Shown here piece by piece: positions 8,065 through 16,414 of a stretch of DNA of 64,000 bases. This DNA comes from Actinokineospora bangkokensis. GTDB taxonomy: Bacteria > Actinomycetota > Actinomycetes > Mycobacteriales > Pseudonocardiaceae. Position numbers and translations under genes: made by a program. The stretch is from positions 124,754-188,753 of the forward strand of contig NZ_MKQR01000009.1 of the NCBI RefSeq assembly GCF_001940455.1, given 5' to 3'. Below the pieces are notes generated by a model. That model was not told the origin of the DNA. It saw nothing but the letters and a program-made list of their open reading frames with translations, and searched no databases. Position 1 is the first letter of the stretch. The number at the start of each line of letters is the position of its first letter.

Positions 8065-9222
8065 GTGCGGCACGTGAGCGACGACGAACGACGCGCCCGC
8101 CTGGCCACCCGGCAGGCGCTGGCGCCCGCGAGCCGCCTGGGCTCCCCGGAGGCCGTGGCGGCGGCGATGACGGCGCTGCACGCCACCGAACCCCCGACCG
8201 TCCACCTGTCCTGCTGGGCGCGGGTGCCGGGGTTCGAGATCGCCGACGTCGACCGGGCGCTGCACCGGGACAAGACCCTGGTGAAGCAGTTGGCGATGCG
8301 CCGCACGCTGTTCGCCTTCCCCCGCGACCTGCTGCCCGCGGTCTGGGCGAGCGCGTCCGCGCGCGTCGCGGGCCAGGAGCGGGCCAAGATCGCCAAGGAG
8401 GTGCTGGCCGCCGGGCTCACCACCGACGCCGACGCCTGGGTGGACCGCGCCCGCGAGCAGGTGCTCGCCGTGCTCTCCGACGCCCCGGGCGGCTTGCAGG
8501 CCGCCGAGCTGCGCGCGGCCGTGCCGATGATCGACCAGCGGACCGGGCACTCGACCGGCGGCACCTACCTGGCCACCAACGTGATCGTGTACCTGGGCGC
8601 CCGCGGGGACGTCGTGCGCGGCCTCAACAGCGGCGGCTGGCGGGTCTCGCGTCCACAGTGGACCACCAACGCGCACTGGCTGGGCGCGCCACCGCCCGGG
8701 GTGGGCGCCGCGCAGGGGTACCGGGAGCTGGTCGGGCGCTGGCTGCGCACCTTCGGGCCCGGCACGGAGGACGACGTCGTGTGGTGGTTGGGCGCCACCA
8801 AGGCGATCGTGCGCGCGGCGCTGGCCGACCTCGACGCGGTGCGGGTGTCGCTCGACGGCGGCGGCACCGGGTGGCTGCTGCCCGACGACCTCGACGAGGT
8901 GGCCGACCCCGGGCACTGGGTGGCGCTGCTGCCGACCCTCGACCCGACGGTGATGGGCTGGCGCGGCCGCGACTTCTACCTGGGCCCGCACGGGCCGCAG
9001 CTGTTCGACCGCGCGGGCAACGCGGTCACCACGGCCTGGGTCGACGGGCGCATCGTCGGCTGCTGGGTGCAGGACGAGGCGGGCGTGGTGCGCGTGCGGC
9101 TGCTGGCGGACGTGCCCGCCGCCGCGCGCCGGGAGCTGGACGCCGAAGCCGCCCGGCTGACGGAGTGGCTGGGCGGCGAGCGGGTGACGATCCGCTACCG
9201 CGCCCCCGCCGTCCTGGGCTGA
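8065..9222 (+). CDS. winged helix DNA-binding domain protein (HTH_42/AlkZ-like), 385 aa
   Basis: Protein of the winged-helix family PF06224, which includes AlkZ-type DNA glycosylases of Streptomyces. Visible features are the N-terminal LATRQALAPAS region, the central FAFPRDLLPAVWASASARV segment, a domain beginning VDRAREQVLAVL, and the conserved late part LPTLDPTVMGWRGRDFYLG followed by TTAWVDGRIVGCW. The GTG at 8065 is chosen because GCAGGA precedes it; a GTG nine bases later is possible. It is divergent from the isochorismatase operon. DNA repair activity is a family-based possibility only; many members are uncharacterised. Confidence 0.8.
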   Translation: MRHVSDDERRARLATRQALAPASRLGSPEAVAAAMTALHATEPPTVHLSCWARVPGFEIADVDRALHRDKTLVKQLAMRRTLFAFPRDLLPAVWASASARVAGQERAKIAKEVLAAGLTTDADAWVDRAREQVLAVLSDAPGGLQAAELRAAVPMIDQRTGHSTGGTYLATNVIVYLGARGDVVRGLNSGGWRVSRPQWTTNAHWLGAPPPGVGAAQGYRELVGRWLRTFGPGTEDDVVWWLGATKAIVRAALADLDAVRVSLDGGGTGWLLPDDLDEVADPGHWVALLPTLDPTVMGWRGRDFYLGPHGPQLFDRAGNAVTTAWVDGRIVGCWVQDEAGVVRVRLLADVPAAARRELDAEAARLTEWLGGERVTIRYRAPAVLG

Positions 9223-9305
9223 CCTGCCGCGGTCCACGAACGCCGATACCTGCTGGTCAACGGGGTCCCGCCAGGGTGACGCCGGTCCCACTGGCGGCAT
9301 CAGGA

Positions 9306-9344
9306 TTGCGAAACTGTACCGGCTGGACGGTACAGTGAGCGTAA
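9306..9344 (+). promoter_or_regulatory. leaderless promoter overlapped by QacR-like operator
   Basis: TTGCGA (9306-9311) and TACAGT (9331-9336) form a plausible -35/-10 pair (19-bp spacer). The -10 lies seven bases before the ATG at 9344, implying a leaderless transcript. The inverted repeat CTGTACCG-N6-CGGTACAG (9314-9335) spans the spacer and the -10, an ideal place for repression by the TetR encoded at 10843. Confidence 0.6.
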
Positions 9345-10840
9345 TGAGCGTGGTGGAGGACGGCGTCCGGGTGGGGCGCGGGAGGTGGGCGGCGCTGGCC
9401 GTGCTGGTCGGTGCCGTGCTGCTGCTGGCGATCGACGGGACGGTGCTCTACCTGGCCGTGCCGTCGCTGGCGCGGGACCTGGCGCCCAGCGCCGCCGAGG
9501 TGCTGTGGATCGGGGACGTCTACTCGCTGGCCCTGGCGGGCCTGCTGGTGGTGGCGGGCACCCTGGCCGACCGGTTCGGGCGCAAGCGGACCCTGCTGCT
9601 GGGCACCGCCGCGTTCGGCGCCGCCTCGGTGCTGGCCGCGTTCGCGCCGACGGCCGAGGTGCTCATCGCCGCCCGGCTGCTGCTCGGGGTCGCCGGGGCG
9701 ACGGTGATGCCGTCCACGCTGTCGATCATCCGCACCCTGTTCCCGGACGCCCGCGAGCGCACCCGCGCGATCGCGGTGTGGTCGGCGGCGTCCGCGGGCG
9801 GGGTGGCGCTGGGCCCGGTCGTCGGCGGGCTGCTGCTGGAGCGCTTCTGGTGGGGATCGGTGTTCCTGGTGAACGTGCCGGTGGTGCTGGTGTTCCTGGT
9901 GGCGGGCGCGGTGCTGCTGCCGGAGTCGCGCGACCCGCGGCCGGGGCGGTTCGACCTGCCCTCCGCCGCGCTGTCGATGGCCGCGGTCGTGCCGCTGGTC
10001 TACGCGGTCAAGCACGCGGTGTCCGCGGGCCCGGACGCGCGGGCGCTGTTCGCCGCGGCGGTGGGCCTGGGCTGCGGCGCGCTGTTCGCGCGCAGGCAGC
10101 GGCGGCTGGACTCGCCCATGATCGACGTGCGGCTGTTCGCCAACCCGGCGTTCAGCGGTGCCGTCGTCGCCGGGTTCGTGGCGATCTTCGCCCTCGTCGG
10201 CACGCTGTTCTTCTTCTCCCAGTACCTGCAACTGGTGCGCGGGTTCGGCCCGCTGGCGGCCGGGCTGGCGGAGCTGCCCGCCACCCTCGCCTCGATCGCG
10301 GTCATCGCCCTGGTCGGCGTGCTCACCGCCCGGTTGGGGCGCGGCCGGACCGTCGGCGCCGCGCTGCTGACGACCGCGCTGGGCCTGGTGCTCGTGGCCG
10401 TGGCGGAGGGCGCCGAGGACTACCTGTGGCTGGGGCTGGCGCTCGTGCCGATGGGGCTGGGCGTGGGGCTGGCGCTCACGGTGACCGTCGACGCGGTGGT
10501 CTCCGCCGTCGCCCCGGAGCGGGCCGGGTCGGCCTCGGCGGTGTCGGAGACGGCCTACGAGCTGGGCACGGCCCTGGGGATCGCGGTGCTCGGCTCGGTG
10601 GTGACCCTGCTCTACCGGTCGATGCTGCCCGCCTCGGTGACCGACGCGGCCACCCGCGACTCGCTCGCCACCGCGGTCGCGGCGGGGCACGCCGACGTCG
10701 CGCGCGTGGCGTTCACCGGGGCCATGCAGGTCACGGCCCTGATCGCGGCCGCCATCACCGCCGCGGGCGCCCTCATCGCCTGGCGCGCGATCCCCTCCGG
10801 TAAGAACACCGGTGCACGCACGGGTGAGGTGGAGGGCTGA
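9344..10840 (+). CDS. DHA2 family MFS multidrug exporter, 498 aa
   Basis: Fourteen-helix proton-drug antiporter of the QacA/SmvA/EmrB class. The first helix carries LLAIDGTVLYLAVPSLARDL (motif D1 region), the first cytoplasmic loop GTLADRFGRKRTLL (motif A), and the fifth-helix region AGGVALGPVVGGLLL (motif C), all typical of drug efflux. The ATG at 9344 is preferred over the GTG at 9335 because the latter lies inside the operator and -10 box. The gene is followed after two bases by a TetR regulator, an operon layout typical of substrate-inducible efflux. Lipophilic cations or antibiotics are the likely substrates (family inference). Confidence 0.92.
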   Translation: MSVVEDGVRVGRGRWAALAVLVGAVLLLAIDGTVLYLAVPSLARDLAPSAAEVLWIGDVYSLALAGLLVVAGTLADRFGRKRTLLLGTAAFGAASVLAAFAPTAEVLIAARLLLGVAGATVMPSTLSIIRTLFPDARERTRAIAVWSAASAGGVALGPVVGGLLLERFWWGSVFLVNVPVVLVFLVAGAVLLPESRDPRPGRFDLPSAALSMAAVVPLVYAVKHAVSAGPDARALFAAAVGLGCGALFARRQRRLDSPMIDVRLFANPAFSGAVVAGFVAIFALVGTLFFFSQYLQLVRGFGPLAAGLAELPATLASIAVIALVGVLTARLGRGRTVGAALLTTALGLVLVAVAEGAEDYLWLGLALVPMGLGVGLALTVTVDAVVSAVAPERAGSASAVSETAYELGTALGIAVLGSVVTLLYRSMLPASVTDAATRDSLATAVAAGHADVARVAFTGAMQVTALIAAAITAAGALIAWRAIPSGKNTGARTGEVEG

Positions 10841-10842
10841 GC

Positions 10843-11427
10843 ATGCCGCGCAAGGCCGGTCGGTCGCCGGAGGACACGCGCCGCGCCCTGATGACCGCCG
10901 CCGCGGCGGCCATCCGCACCGGCGGCCTGTCGGTGCCCCTCGGCGGCATCGCGACCGCGGCGGGGGTGTCCAAGGGCGGGTTGCTCTACCACTTCCCGAC
11001 CAAGGACAGCCTGGTGCTGGCGCTGGCCCAGGAGTCCGTGGACACCTTCCGCGCGGAGGTGCTCGCCGCGGTCGACCCGGACGACACCGCGCCGGGCAGG
11101 CTGTGCCGGGCCTACGTCCGCGCCTGCCTCGACACCCTCGACGACGACCAGGCCGTGCGCAACAACCTGGCCCTGGTCGCCCAGCTGCTCACCGACCCCG
11201 CCGTGGCGGACCTGCTGGCGGCCGACGCCCGGCGCTGGAACGCCGACCTGGCCGCCGACGGCCTGCCGAGGCCGATCCTGGACCTGGTCGTCGCCGCCGC
11301 CGACGGGGCCTCGGTCGCCCCCATCTGGGCGGCGACCCTCCAGCCGGGCCCGCTGGTGGGCCTGCGCCGGGTGCTGCTGGCCCTGACCAGCGACGAGGCG
11401 CTGTGGGAGCGGTTGGGGTCAGCCTGA
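10843..11427 (+). CDS. TetR family repressor, probable regulator of the adjacent efflux pump, 194 aa
   Basis: Helix-turn-helix regulator. Residues about 8-60 form the TetR DNA-binding domain (LGGIATAAGVSKGGLLYHFPTKDSL). The C-terminal ligand domain matches the TetR_C class found with DHA2 pumps. The start overlaps the efflux operon, with GGTGGAGG upstream and only two bases after the MFS stop. The likely operator is the CTGTACCG inverted repeat at 9314-9335, giving autoregulation of the two-gene operon. Its last nine bases overlap the convergent TetR gene. Confidence 0.9.
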   Translation: MPRKAGRSPEDTRRALMTAAAAAIRTGGLSVPLGGIATAAGVSKGGLLYHFPTKDSLVLALAQESVDTFRAEVLAAVDPDDTAPGRLCRAYVRACLDTLDDDQAVRNNLALVAQLLTDPAVADLLAADARRWNADLAADGLPRPILDLVVAAADGASVAPIWAATLQPGPLVGLRRVLLALTSDEALWERLGSA

Positions 11428-11964
11428 CAGCCGGGCCAAGTGGCGGTCCACCAGGGCGAGCGCCCCGGCGGGGGAGTGGTGGCCCAGCAGGACGGCGTCC
11501 GACAGGCCGGTGACGACGGCCAAGAGCAGGTCGGCCTCGGCGCCCGGGTCGGGGCAGCCGGGGTGCTCGGCGGCCAGCAGCGCTGTGAGCACCGAGCGCA
11601 GTTCGGCGTACCCAGCGCGGAAGCGCTGCGCGATCTCCTCGTCCTTGAGCGCGCGCACCAGGAACGCGGTGGCCACCAGCGCGTCCGAGCGCGCGGTGGC
11701 GTCCAGGGGGAGCAGGGAGACCAGCAGCGAGCGCAGGTCGGTGGGGGCGGCCCGGTCGCGCACCTGGTCGCGCAGGGTCGCCGTGGCGTGCCGCAGCATG
11801 GCGTCCTTGGTGGGGAAGTAGTGCTGCACCAGGCCCTTGGAGATGCCCGCCTCGGCGGCGACCTCGCCCAGGCTCACGCCCTCCAGGCCGCGGTCGGCGG
11901 CGATGCGCCGGACCGCCGCGGAGATCAGCCGCCTGCGTTCCTCGTGGTCCACCCGCTTCGGCAC
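11419..11964 (-). CDS. TetR family regulator of the divergent hydrolase, 181 aa
   Basis: TetR/AcrR protein with an N-terminal HTH (GVSLGEVAAEAGISKGLVQHYFPTKDAML, residues about 25-55) and a short C-terminal ligand domain. The GTG at 11964 is chosen because on this strand TTCGCA-17-TACGCT is positioned so that transcription would begin at or next to that codon, and no Shine-Dalgarno box is present. The -10 coincides with the palindrome CGTATCGCGATACG, implying autorepression. It is divergent from an alpha/beta hydrolase whose promoter carries a second near-identical site, so the two genes form a regulator-target pair. Confidence 0.88.
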   Translation of the reverse strand: MPKRVDHEERRRLISAAVRRIAADRGLEGVSLGEVAAEAGISKGLVQHYFPTKDAMLRHATATLRDQVRDRAAPTDLRSLLVSLLPLDATARSDALVATAFLVRALKDEEIAQRFRAGYAELRSVLTALLAAEHPGCPDPGAEADLLLAVVTGLSDAVLLGHHSPAGALALVDRHLARLSG

Positions 11965-11972
11965 GGCGGCAG

Positions 11973-12028
11973 CGTATCGCGATACGAGCGGATTGCGAAA
12001 ACCGACGCATCGCGATACGTTCGTATCG
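11973..12028. promoter_or_regulatory. operator array over two divergent leaderless promoters
   Basis: CGTATCGCGATACG (11973-11986, perfect 14-bp palindrome) covers the -10 of the minus-strand TetR gene. CGCATCGCGATACG (12006-12019, one mismatch), followed by CGTATCG (12022-12028), covers the -10 of the plus-strand hydrolase. For the hydrolase, TTGCGA (11993-11998), a 17-bp spacer and TACGTT (12016-12021) place transcription start at the GTG at 12028. Confidence 0.68.
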
Positions 12029-12924
12029 TGAAAAAGACGGGCGCACTCGGCCGCTTCACCTCCGAGCGGGCCCGCGCCGACTACGACGCCGCCTACCAGC
12101 GGGGGTTGGACGCGCTGCCCGCCCCGGACGAGGTGGTCGACGTGGGCACGGGGTTCGGCACCGTGCGCTGCTACCGCTTCGGCGCGCCGGGGCCGAACCC
12201 GGTGCTGCTGCTGCCGGGACGGGCCGGGGGGGTCGTGATGTGGGAGCCGAACCTGCCCGCCTTCGCGGGCAGCCGCCCGGTCTACGCGCTCGACCTGCTC
12301 GGCGAACCGGGGCGCAGCGTGCAGACCGCGCCGGTGCGGACCGCCGCCGACCAGGCGGCTTGGCTGGTGGACGTGCTGGAGCGGTTGGACCTGCGGGGAG
12401 CCCACCTGCTCGGGTACAGCTTCGGCGGGTGGCTGGCCGCCAACCTCGCCCTGCGCGCCCCCGAGCGCTTGGCCTCGTTGGTGCTCGTCGACCCGGTGCA
12501 GACCTTCGCCCGGTTCCCCGTCCAGCTGCTGCTGCGCAGCGCGCTCAGCGTGCTCCCGGTCGTCCAGCGGTGGGGGCGGCCCGCGTTCCTGCGGTGGATC
12601 GCGGGCGGCGCCGAGGTCGAGCCGGGCGACCCGGTGGCGACCGTGATCAACGAGGGCATCCGCACCTACCGCATCGCACTGCCCACCCCGGTGCCGTTCA
12701 CCGACGAGCAGTTGCGCGGCCTCGCGGTTCCCGCGCTCGCCCTGATCGCGGGGCGCAGCGTCCTGCACGATGCCCGCCGGGCCGCGGCGAGGGCGGAGCG
12801 GTTCGGGGTGCGCGCGGAGGTCTGGGAGACCGCGACACACGCCATCGCGGGGGAACGCGCCGACGAGGTCAACACCAGGGTCCTCGCCTTTTGGTCCGAA
12901 GTGGAGGCCTCGCGCCGGGGGTGA
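12028..12924 (+). CDS. alpha/beta hydrolase, 298 aa
   Basis: Soluble alpha/beta-hydrolase-fold enzyme. The nucleophile elbow is GYSFGGW (Ser131) and the catalytic His is about residue 271 in ATHAIAGE. The oxyanion region LLPGRAGGVVMWEPNL follows strand beta-3. Such enzymes hydrolyse esters, lactones or amides; specificity is unknown. Translation is taken from the GTG at 12028 because a well-spaced promoter puts the transcription start there and no ribosome site exists upstream. Its promoter carries sites matching the divergent TetR's own operator, so it is probably derepressed by a small ligand that may also be its substrate. Confidence 0.88.
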   Translation: MKKTGALGRFTSERARADYDAAYQRGLDALPAPDEVVDVGTGFGTVRCYRFGAPGPNPVLLLPGRAGGVVMWEPNLPAFAGSRPVYALDLLGEPGRSVQTAPVRTAADQAAWLVDVLERLDLRGAHLLGYSFGGWLAANLALRAPERLASLVLVDPVQTFARFPVQLLLRSALSVLPVVQRWGRPAFLRWIAGGAEVEPGDPVATVINEGIRTYRIALPTPVPFTDEQLRGLAVPALALIAGRSVLHDARRAAARAERFGVRAEVWETATHAIAGERADEVNTRVLAFWSEVEASRRG

Positions 12925-12949
12925 CCGCGCTGCGCGCAGGTGCGGCCGA

Positions 12950-13846
12950 CTACGCCGAGACCGCGTCCGACACCTTGCCCGCGAGGTAGGAGTAGGCGGC
13001 GTGCACGAGGCCGGGGGAGGCGCCGGTCTGGTCGTAGCCGTGGTCGACCCCGGGCACGTCGTGGTGGTCGACCAGGGCCCCGACCTCCGCGAGCCGGGCC
13101 GCGTAGGTGACCGCCTCGGCGCGCAGCAGGTCCTGCTCGGCGGTGATCACCACCGCGGGCGCGATCCCGGTGAGGTCCTCGACGTCGGCGCCCCAGGCGG
13201 GGGAGACCAGCGGGTCGCGCCGCCGGGCCGGGTCGGGGACGTAGGCGGTGTCGAACACCTCCGACATCCACGGCCGCAGCATCGGCCGGGTCCCGGGCGG
13301 CACCGGCTTGTCCCGAGCCGGGGTCGCCAGGTCCAGCGGCGGGTAGTGCAGCACCTGCAACGCGAGGTCGGGGCCGCCCGCGCGCAGCGCCAACCGGGCC
13401 GCGGCCGCCGCCAGCGACCCGCCCGCGCTCTGCCCGCCCACGCAGACGCCCAAGCCCGCCCACTCGCGCTCGGGCTCCGCCGCCCACACCGCGGCGTCGT
13501 AGAGCTGCTCGCAGGGTGCGGGGAAGCGGTGCCCCGGCGCCAGGACGTAGTCGACGTTCACCACCACCACACCGGTGTGCTCGGCCAGGAACCGGCACAG
13601 GGCGTCATCCATGTCCGGCTTGCCCAGGACGAAGCCACCACCGTGGGCGTTGACGTAGGCACCGCCTGGGCGCCCCGGCGGGTGGTACAGCGTCGCGGGC
13701 AGCGGGCCGTGCCGGGTGGGGATCGTCGTCCCGGTGGTGCGGCGGGGGATCTCGGGGAACAGCGCACGGGGCGTGGCGCGGCGCGCGCCCGCGGCGAGCA
13801 CCCGGGCCACGACGTCGGCGACGGGGCGGCGGGACAGCAGGGACAT
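12950..13846 (-). CDS. alpha/beta hydrolase, acetyl-esterase (Aes/HSL) type, 298 aa
   Basis: Carboxylesterase of the hormone-sensitive-lipase group. It has the oxyanion-hole motif HGGG (68-71), the nucleophile elbow GGQSAGGS (Ser140), an acidic residue in EQDLLRAE and catalytic His269 in VDHGYD. The ATG at 13846 has GTGAGGACG immediately upstream; a GTG at 13858 would add four residues and is less likely. It is monocistronic. A palindrome GACAGCTGTC sits between weak -35 and -10 elements about 90 bp upstream. The natural ester substrate is unknown. Confidence 0.9.
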   Translation of the reverse strand: MSLLSRRPVADVVARVLAAGARRATPRALFPEIPRRTTGTTIPTRHGPLPATLYHPPGRPGGAYVNAHGGGFVLGKPDMDDALCRFLAEHTGVVVVNVDYVLAPGHRFPAPCEQLYDAAVWAAEPEREWAGLGVCVGGQSAGGSLAAAAARLALRAGGPDLALQVLHYPPLDLATPARDKPVPPGTRPMLRPWMSEVFDTAYVPDPARRRDPLVSPAWGADVEDLTGIAPAVVITAEQDLLRAEAVTYAARLAEVGALVDHHDVPGVDHGYDQTGASPGLVHAAYSYLAGKVSDAVSA

Positions 13847-13933
13847 CGGCGTCCTCACTTCGTCCGGACGTGAGCCGCGGAGTCGGGCTCGGAGTCGTCG
13901 AGCAGCCGCACCGCCGGGCTCTGCACACCGGGG

Positions 13934-13962
13934 ATCCTAGACAGCTGTCACGCGAGGTCCCA
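13934..13962 (-). promoter_or_regulatory. candidate esterase promoter with internal palindrome
   Basis: On the minus strand, TGGGAC and TAGGAT are separated by 17 bp. The 10-bp palindrome GACAGCTGTC (13940-13949) fills most of the spacer next to the -10. This would suit a repressor, but none is adjacent that is clearly linked. The -35 match is poor. Confidence 0.3.
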
Positions 13963-14011
13963 GACCTCGGCACGGCTCCACGATCCCCCCGCCGCACTGA
14001 GGTGCAGGGAC

Positions 14012-14048
14012 GACCACGACCCCGGCGCGGTGGCGCGGGGCCGTGGTC
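14012..14048 (-). terminator. imperfect hairpin downstream of the DHA2 exporter
   Basis: GACCACG(14012-14018) pairs with CGTGGTC(14042-14048), continuing inward with CCCC/GGGG and GCGC/GCGC around a GGTG loop. One mismatch and one bulge interrupt the stem. It lies 50 bp downstream of the minus-strand exporter stop, as expected for its terminator. Confidence 0.45.
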
Positions 14049-14096
14049 ACGAGGGGACGCCCGACCGCGTGGATGTCCCCGGGTGGACGCGGGAGG

Positions 14097-15602
14097 TCAG
14101 ACGGTGACCTCCCCGACCTCCCCGACCTTGCCGACCTCACCCTCGGTGTCCACGGCTCCCGCGTTCGGCGCCGGGCGCTTGGGCACGGCCAGGACGGCGA
14201 CCGCCACCGCGGCCAGGGCGATGCACCCGGCCACCACGAAGCCCAGGCGCAGGCCCGCCATGTCCGGGATGCCGGTGTCCGAGGCGCTGCCCAGGGTGGC
14301 CAGGCTGACGAACACCGCGCTGCCGAACGCACCCGCCACCTGCTGCAGGGTGGACAGGATGGCGCTGCCGTGGGAGTAGAGGTGGTCGCTGAGCGAGCTG
14401 AGCGAGTCGGTCATCAGCGGGGTGATCATCAGCGCGATGCCGATCATGAGGACGGTGTGGATGCCGATCACCGCCACCAGCGGCGAGCCCGGGCCGAGCA
14501 GGGCGAACAGCCACAGCGCCGCGGCCAGCGCGATCGACCCGGGGATGATCAGGGTGCGGGCGCCGAGGCGGTCGTAGAGCCTGCCCACCGGCCTGCCGAG
14601 CAGGCCCATCGCCAGCCCGCCGGGCAGCATCGCCAGACCGGTGACGAACGTGCTCTCGCCCAGCACCGTCTGCAGGTACAGCGGCACCATGATCGCCGCG
14701 GCGCCCAGCAGGGCCATGAACAGCAGCGCCGAGAGCACCACGCCCACCACGAACGTGCGGTGGGTGAACGGCCGCAGGTCGAGCAGCGCCCGGTCGTCGC
14801 GCTGCAGGCGCAGCTGCCGCCAGGTGAACAGCACCAGGGCCAGCACGCCGAGCGCGATCGGCGCCCACGGCGGCAGCACCGGGTCGCCGTGCGCGGACTC
14901 GCCGATGGCCGCCAGGCCGAACAGCACACCGCTGAACCCGATGGCCGAGAGCACCACCGAGAGCACGTCCAGCGGGATCACCCGGGACCCCGACTCCAGC
15001 CGCATCAGCCGCACGCCCGCGGCCAGCGCCGCCAGCGCCAGCGGCAGCACGAACCAGAACATCCACCGCCAGCCCAGCGAGGACAGCACGGCGCCGCCGA
15101 TCGTCGGGCCGATGGCGGGCGCCACCGCGATGACGATGGAGATGGTGCCCATCGTCGCGCCGCGCCGGTCGACCGGCACCAGCCGCATCACCGAGGTCAT
15201 CAGCAGCGGGATCATCATCGCGGTGCCCGAGGCCTGCACGACCCGGCCCGCCAGCAGCACGGCGAAGCCCGGGGCCAGCGCGCTGATCAGGGTGCCCAGG
15301 CTGAACAGCGCCAGCGAGGCGGTGAACACCTGGCGGGCGGTGAACCGCTCCAGCAGGTAACCGGTGGTCGGGATGACCACCGCCATGGTCAGCAGGAAGC
15401 CGCTGGTCAGCCACTGCACCGTGGTGGCGGTGACGCGCAGCTCCACGGTCAGGTCGCGCAGCGCGACGCTCATGATGGTCTCGTTGAGGACCATCACGAA
15501 GGCGGACAGCACCAGGGTCCCGATGAGCAGCACGGTGGCCCGGGGCATCGGCCCCGGTGGCGCCACCGGCGCGTCGGCGTTCGTGCTCGGGTCGGCGTTC
15601 AT
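14097..15602 (-). CDS. DHA2 family MFS multidrug exporter (EmrB/MDR type), 501 aa
   Basis: Fourteen-helix drug-proton antiporter. Motifs visible are FVMVLNETIMSVAL in helix 1, GYLLERFTARQVFTASL in the first loop, and APAIGPTIGGAVLSSLGWRWMFW (motif C and the following loop, positions about 160-185). The extreme C-terminus is a short Glu/Gly/Val repeat (GEVGKVGEVGEVTV), probably cytoplasmic and of no known role. GAGGAG lies upstream of the ATG at 15602. A TetR gene precedes it by 137 bp on the same strand and is the probable regulator, although a separate promoter in the gap is possible. Confidence 0.92.
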   Translation of the reverse strand: MNADPSTNADAPVAPPGPMPRATVLLIGTLVLSAFVMVLNETIMSVALRDLTVELRVTATTVQWLTSGFLLTMAVVIPTTGYLLERFTARQVFTASLALFSLGTLISALAPGFAVLLAGRVVQASGTAMMIPLLMTSVMRLVPVDRRGATMGTISIVIAVAPAIGPTIGGAVLSSLGWRWMFWFVLPLALAALAAGVRLMRLESGSRVIPLDVLSVVLSAIGFSGVLFGLAAIGESAHGDPVLPPWAPIALGVLALVLFTWRQLRLQRDDRALLDLRPFTHRTFVVGVVLSALLFMALLGAAAIMVPLYLQTVLGESTFVTGLAMLPGGLAMGLLGRPVGRLYDRLGARTLIIPGSIALAAALWLFALLGPGSPLVAVIGIHTVLMIGIALMITPLMTDSLSSLSDHLYSHGSAILSTLQQVAGAFGSAVFVSLATLGSASDTGIPDMAGLRLGFVVAGCIALAAVAVAVLAVPKRPAPNAGAVDTEGEVGKVGEVGEVTV

Positions 15603-15739
15603 GCGGTCGTGTCTCCTCAGGGGCTCCCACCGCGGCGCGGCACGGGTGCGCGGTCGCGGGGGTGTGGTCAGTGTGGGCCGGGGTGGCCGCTGCGTCGCGG
15701 GTCCGGCGGTCGGGCTGGTGGTCTACCCGGTGGCGGGCG

Positions 15740-16399
15740 TCATGCCGCGCCCCCGCGCGGCGCGACCCGGTCGACCGCGTCGACCAGGGGTGTCGGGCTG
15801 GTCGCGCACAGGCCGTCGACCAGGATGTCCAGGTGCCGGTGGGCGGTGACGTCGACGCCCGTGGCGCTCGTCCCCGGCAGCGGCCTGCTCAGCTTGCACA
15901 GGCCGAGGAACACGTCCTCGACCCGCGCGTCCCCGCGCAGCCGCCCGAGCCGCTGGCCCCGCTCCAGCAGCCGCCCCAGCGCGGCCACCAGCCGGTCGTT
16001 GGCCGCGGCGAACTCCGCCGCGCACACCGGCGGGGGCTCGCCCGCCGCGGACCCGACCGCGCTGACGCGGCCGTCGGCGGCCCGGTGCAGCACGGCCCGC
16101 AGGGCCGCCACCGGGTCGGCGCCCGCGTCGGCGGCCAGCTCCTCGGCGGTGTCGGCGGTGCGCACCGCCGCGGCGAGGACCAGGTCCCGGATCAGCGCCT
16201 CCCGGGACGGGAAGTGCCGGTACACCGTCGCGTTGCCCACCCCGGCACGCTTGGCGATCCGGTCCAGCGGTGCGCCGACGCCCTCCTCCAGGACGACGTC
16301 GAGCGCGGCGGCGAGGATGCGCTCGTGGTTGCGCGCGGCGTCGGACCGCCTGCGCTGCGCGGTGCCGGTCGGGTTCTCGGGCACGCCCGCCACGACCAT
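15740..16399 (-). CDS. TetR/AcrR family regulator, 219 aa
   Basis: TetR regulator with a standard N-terminal HTH (LDRIAKRAGVGNATVYRHFPSREAL, residues about 38-62) and a C-terminal domain resembling SbtR-type (TetR_C) modules found beside MFS pumps. The start at 16399 is chosen for the GGGGGAGGGG box; the frame stays open to 16513 but runs through a tandem-repeat array and is not coding there. It is followed by the DHA2 exporter and is divergent from the AurF-like oxygenase operon. A run of 14-bp direct repeats lies directly upstream of its start and is a candidate operator. Confidence 0.88.
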   Translation of the reverse strand: MVVAGVPENPTGTAQRRRSDAARNHERILAAALDVVLEEGVGAPLDRIAKRAGVGNATVYRHFPSREALIRDLVLAAAVRTADTAEELAADAGADPVAALRAVLHRAADGRVSAVGSAAGEPPPVCAAEFAAANDRLVAALGRLLERGQRLGRLRGDARVEDVFLGLCKLSRPLPGTSATGVDVTAHRHLDILVDGLCATSPTPLVDAVDRVAPRGGAA

Positions 16400-16414
16400 C
16401 CCCTCCCCCCTTGG

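Noticed and set aside
9335-9343. GTG at 9335 as the start of the DHA2 exporter
   Set aside because: It lies inside the operator and -10 hexamer, so it would not be transcribed from the likely promoter.
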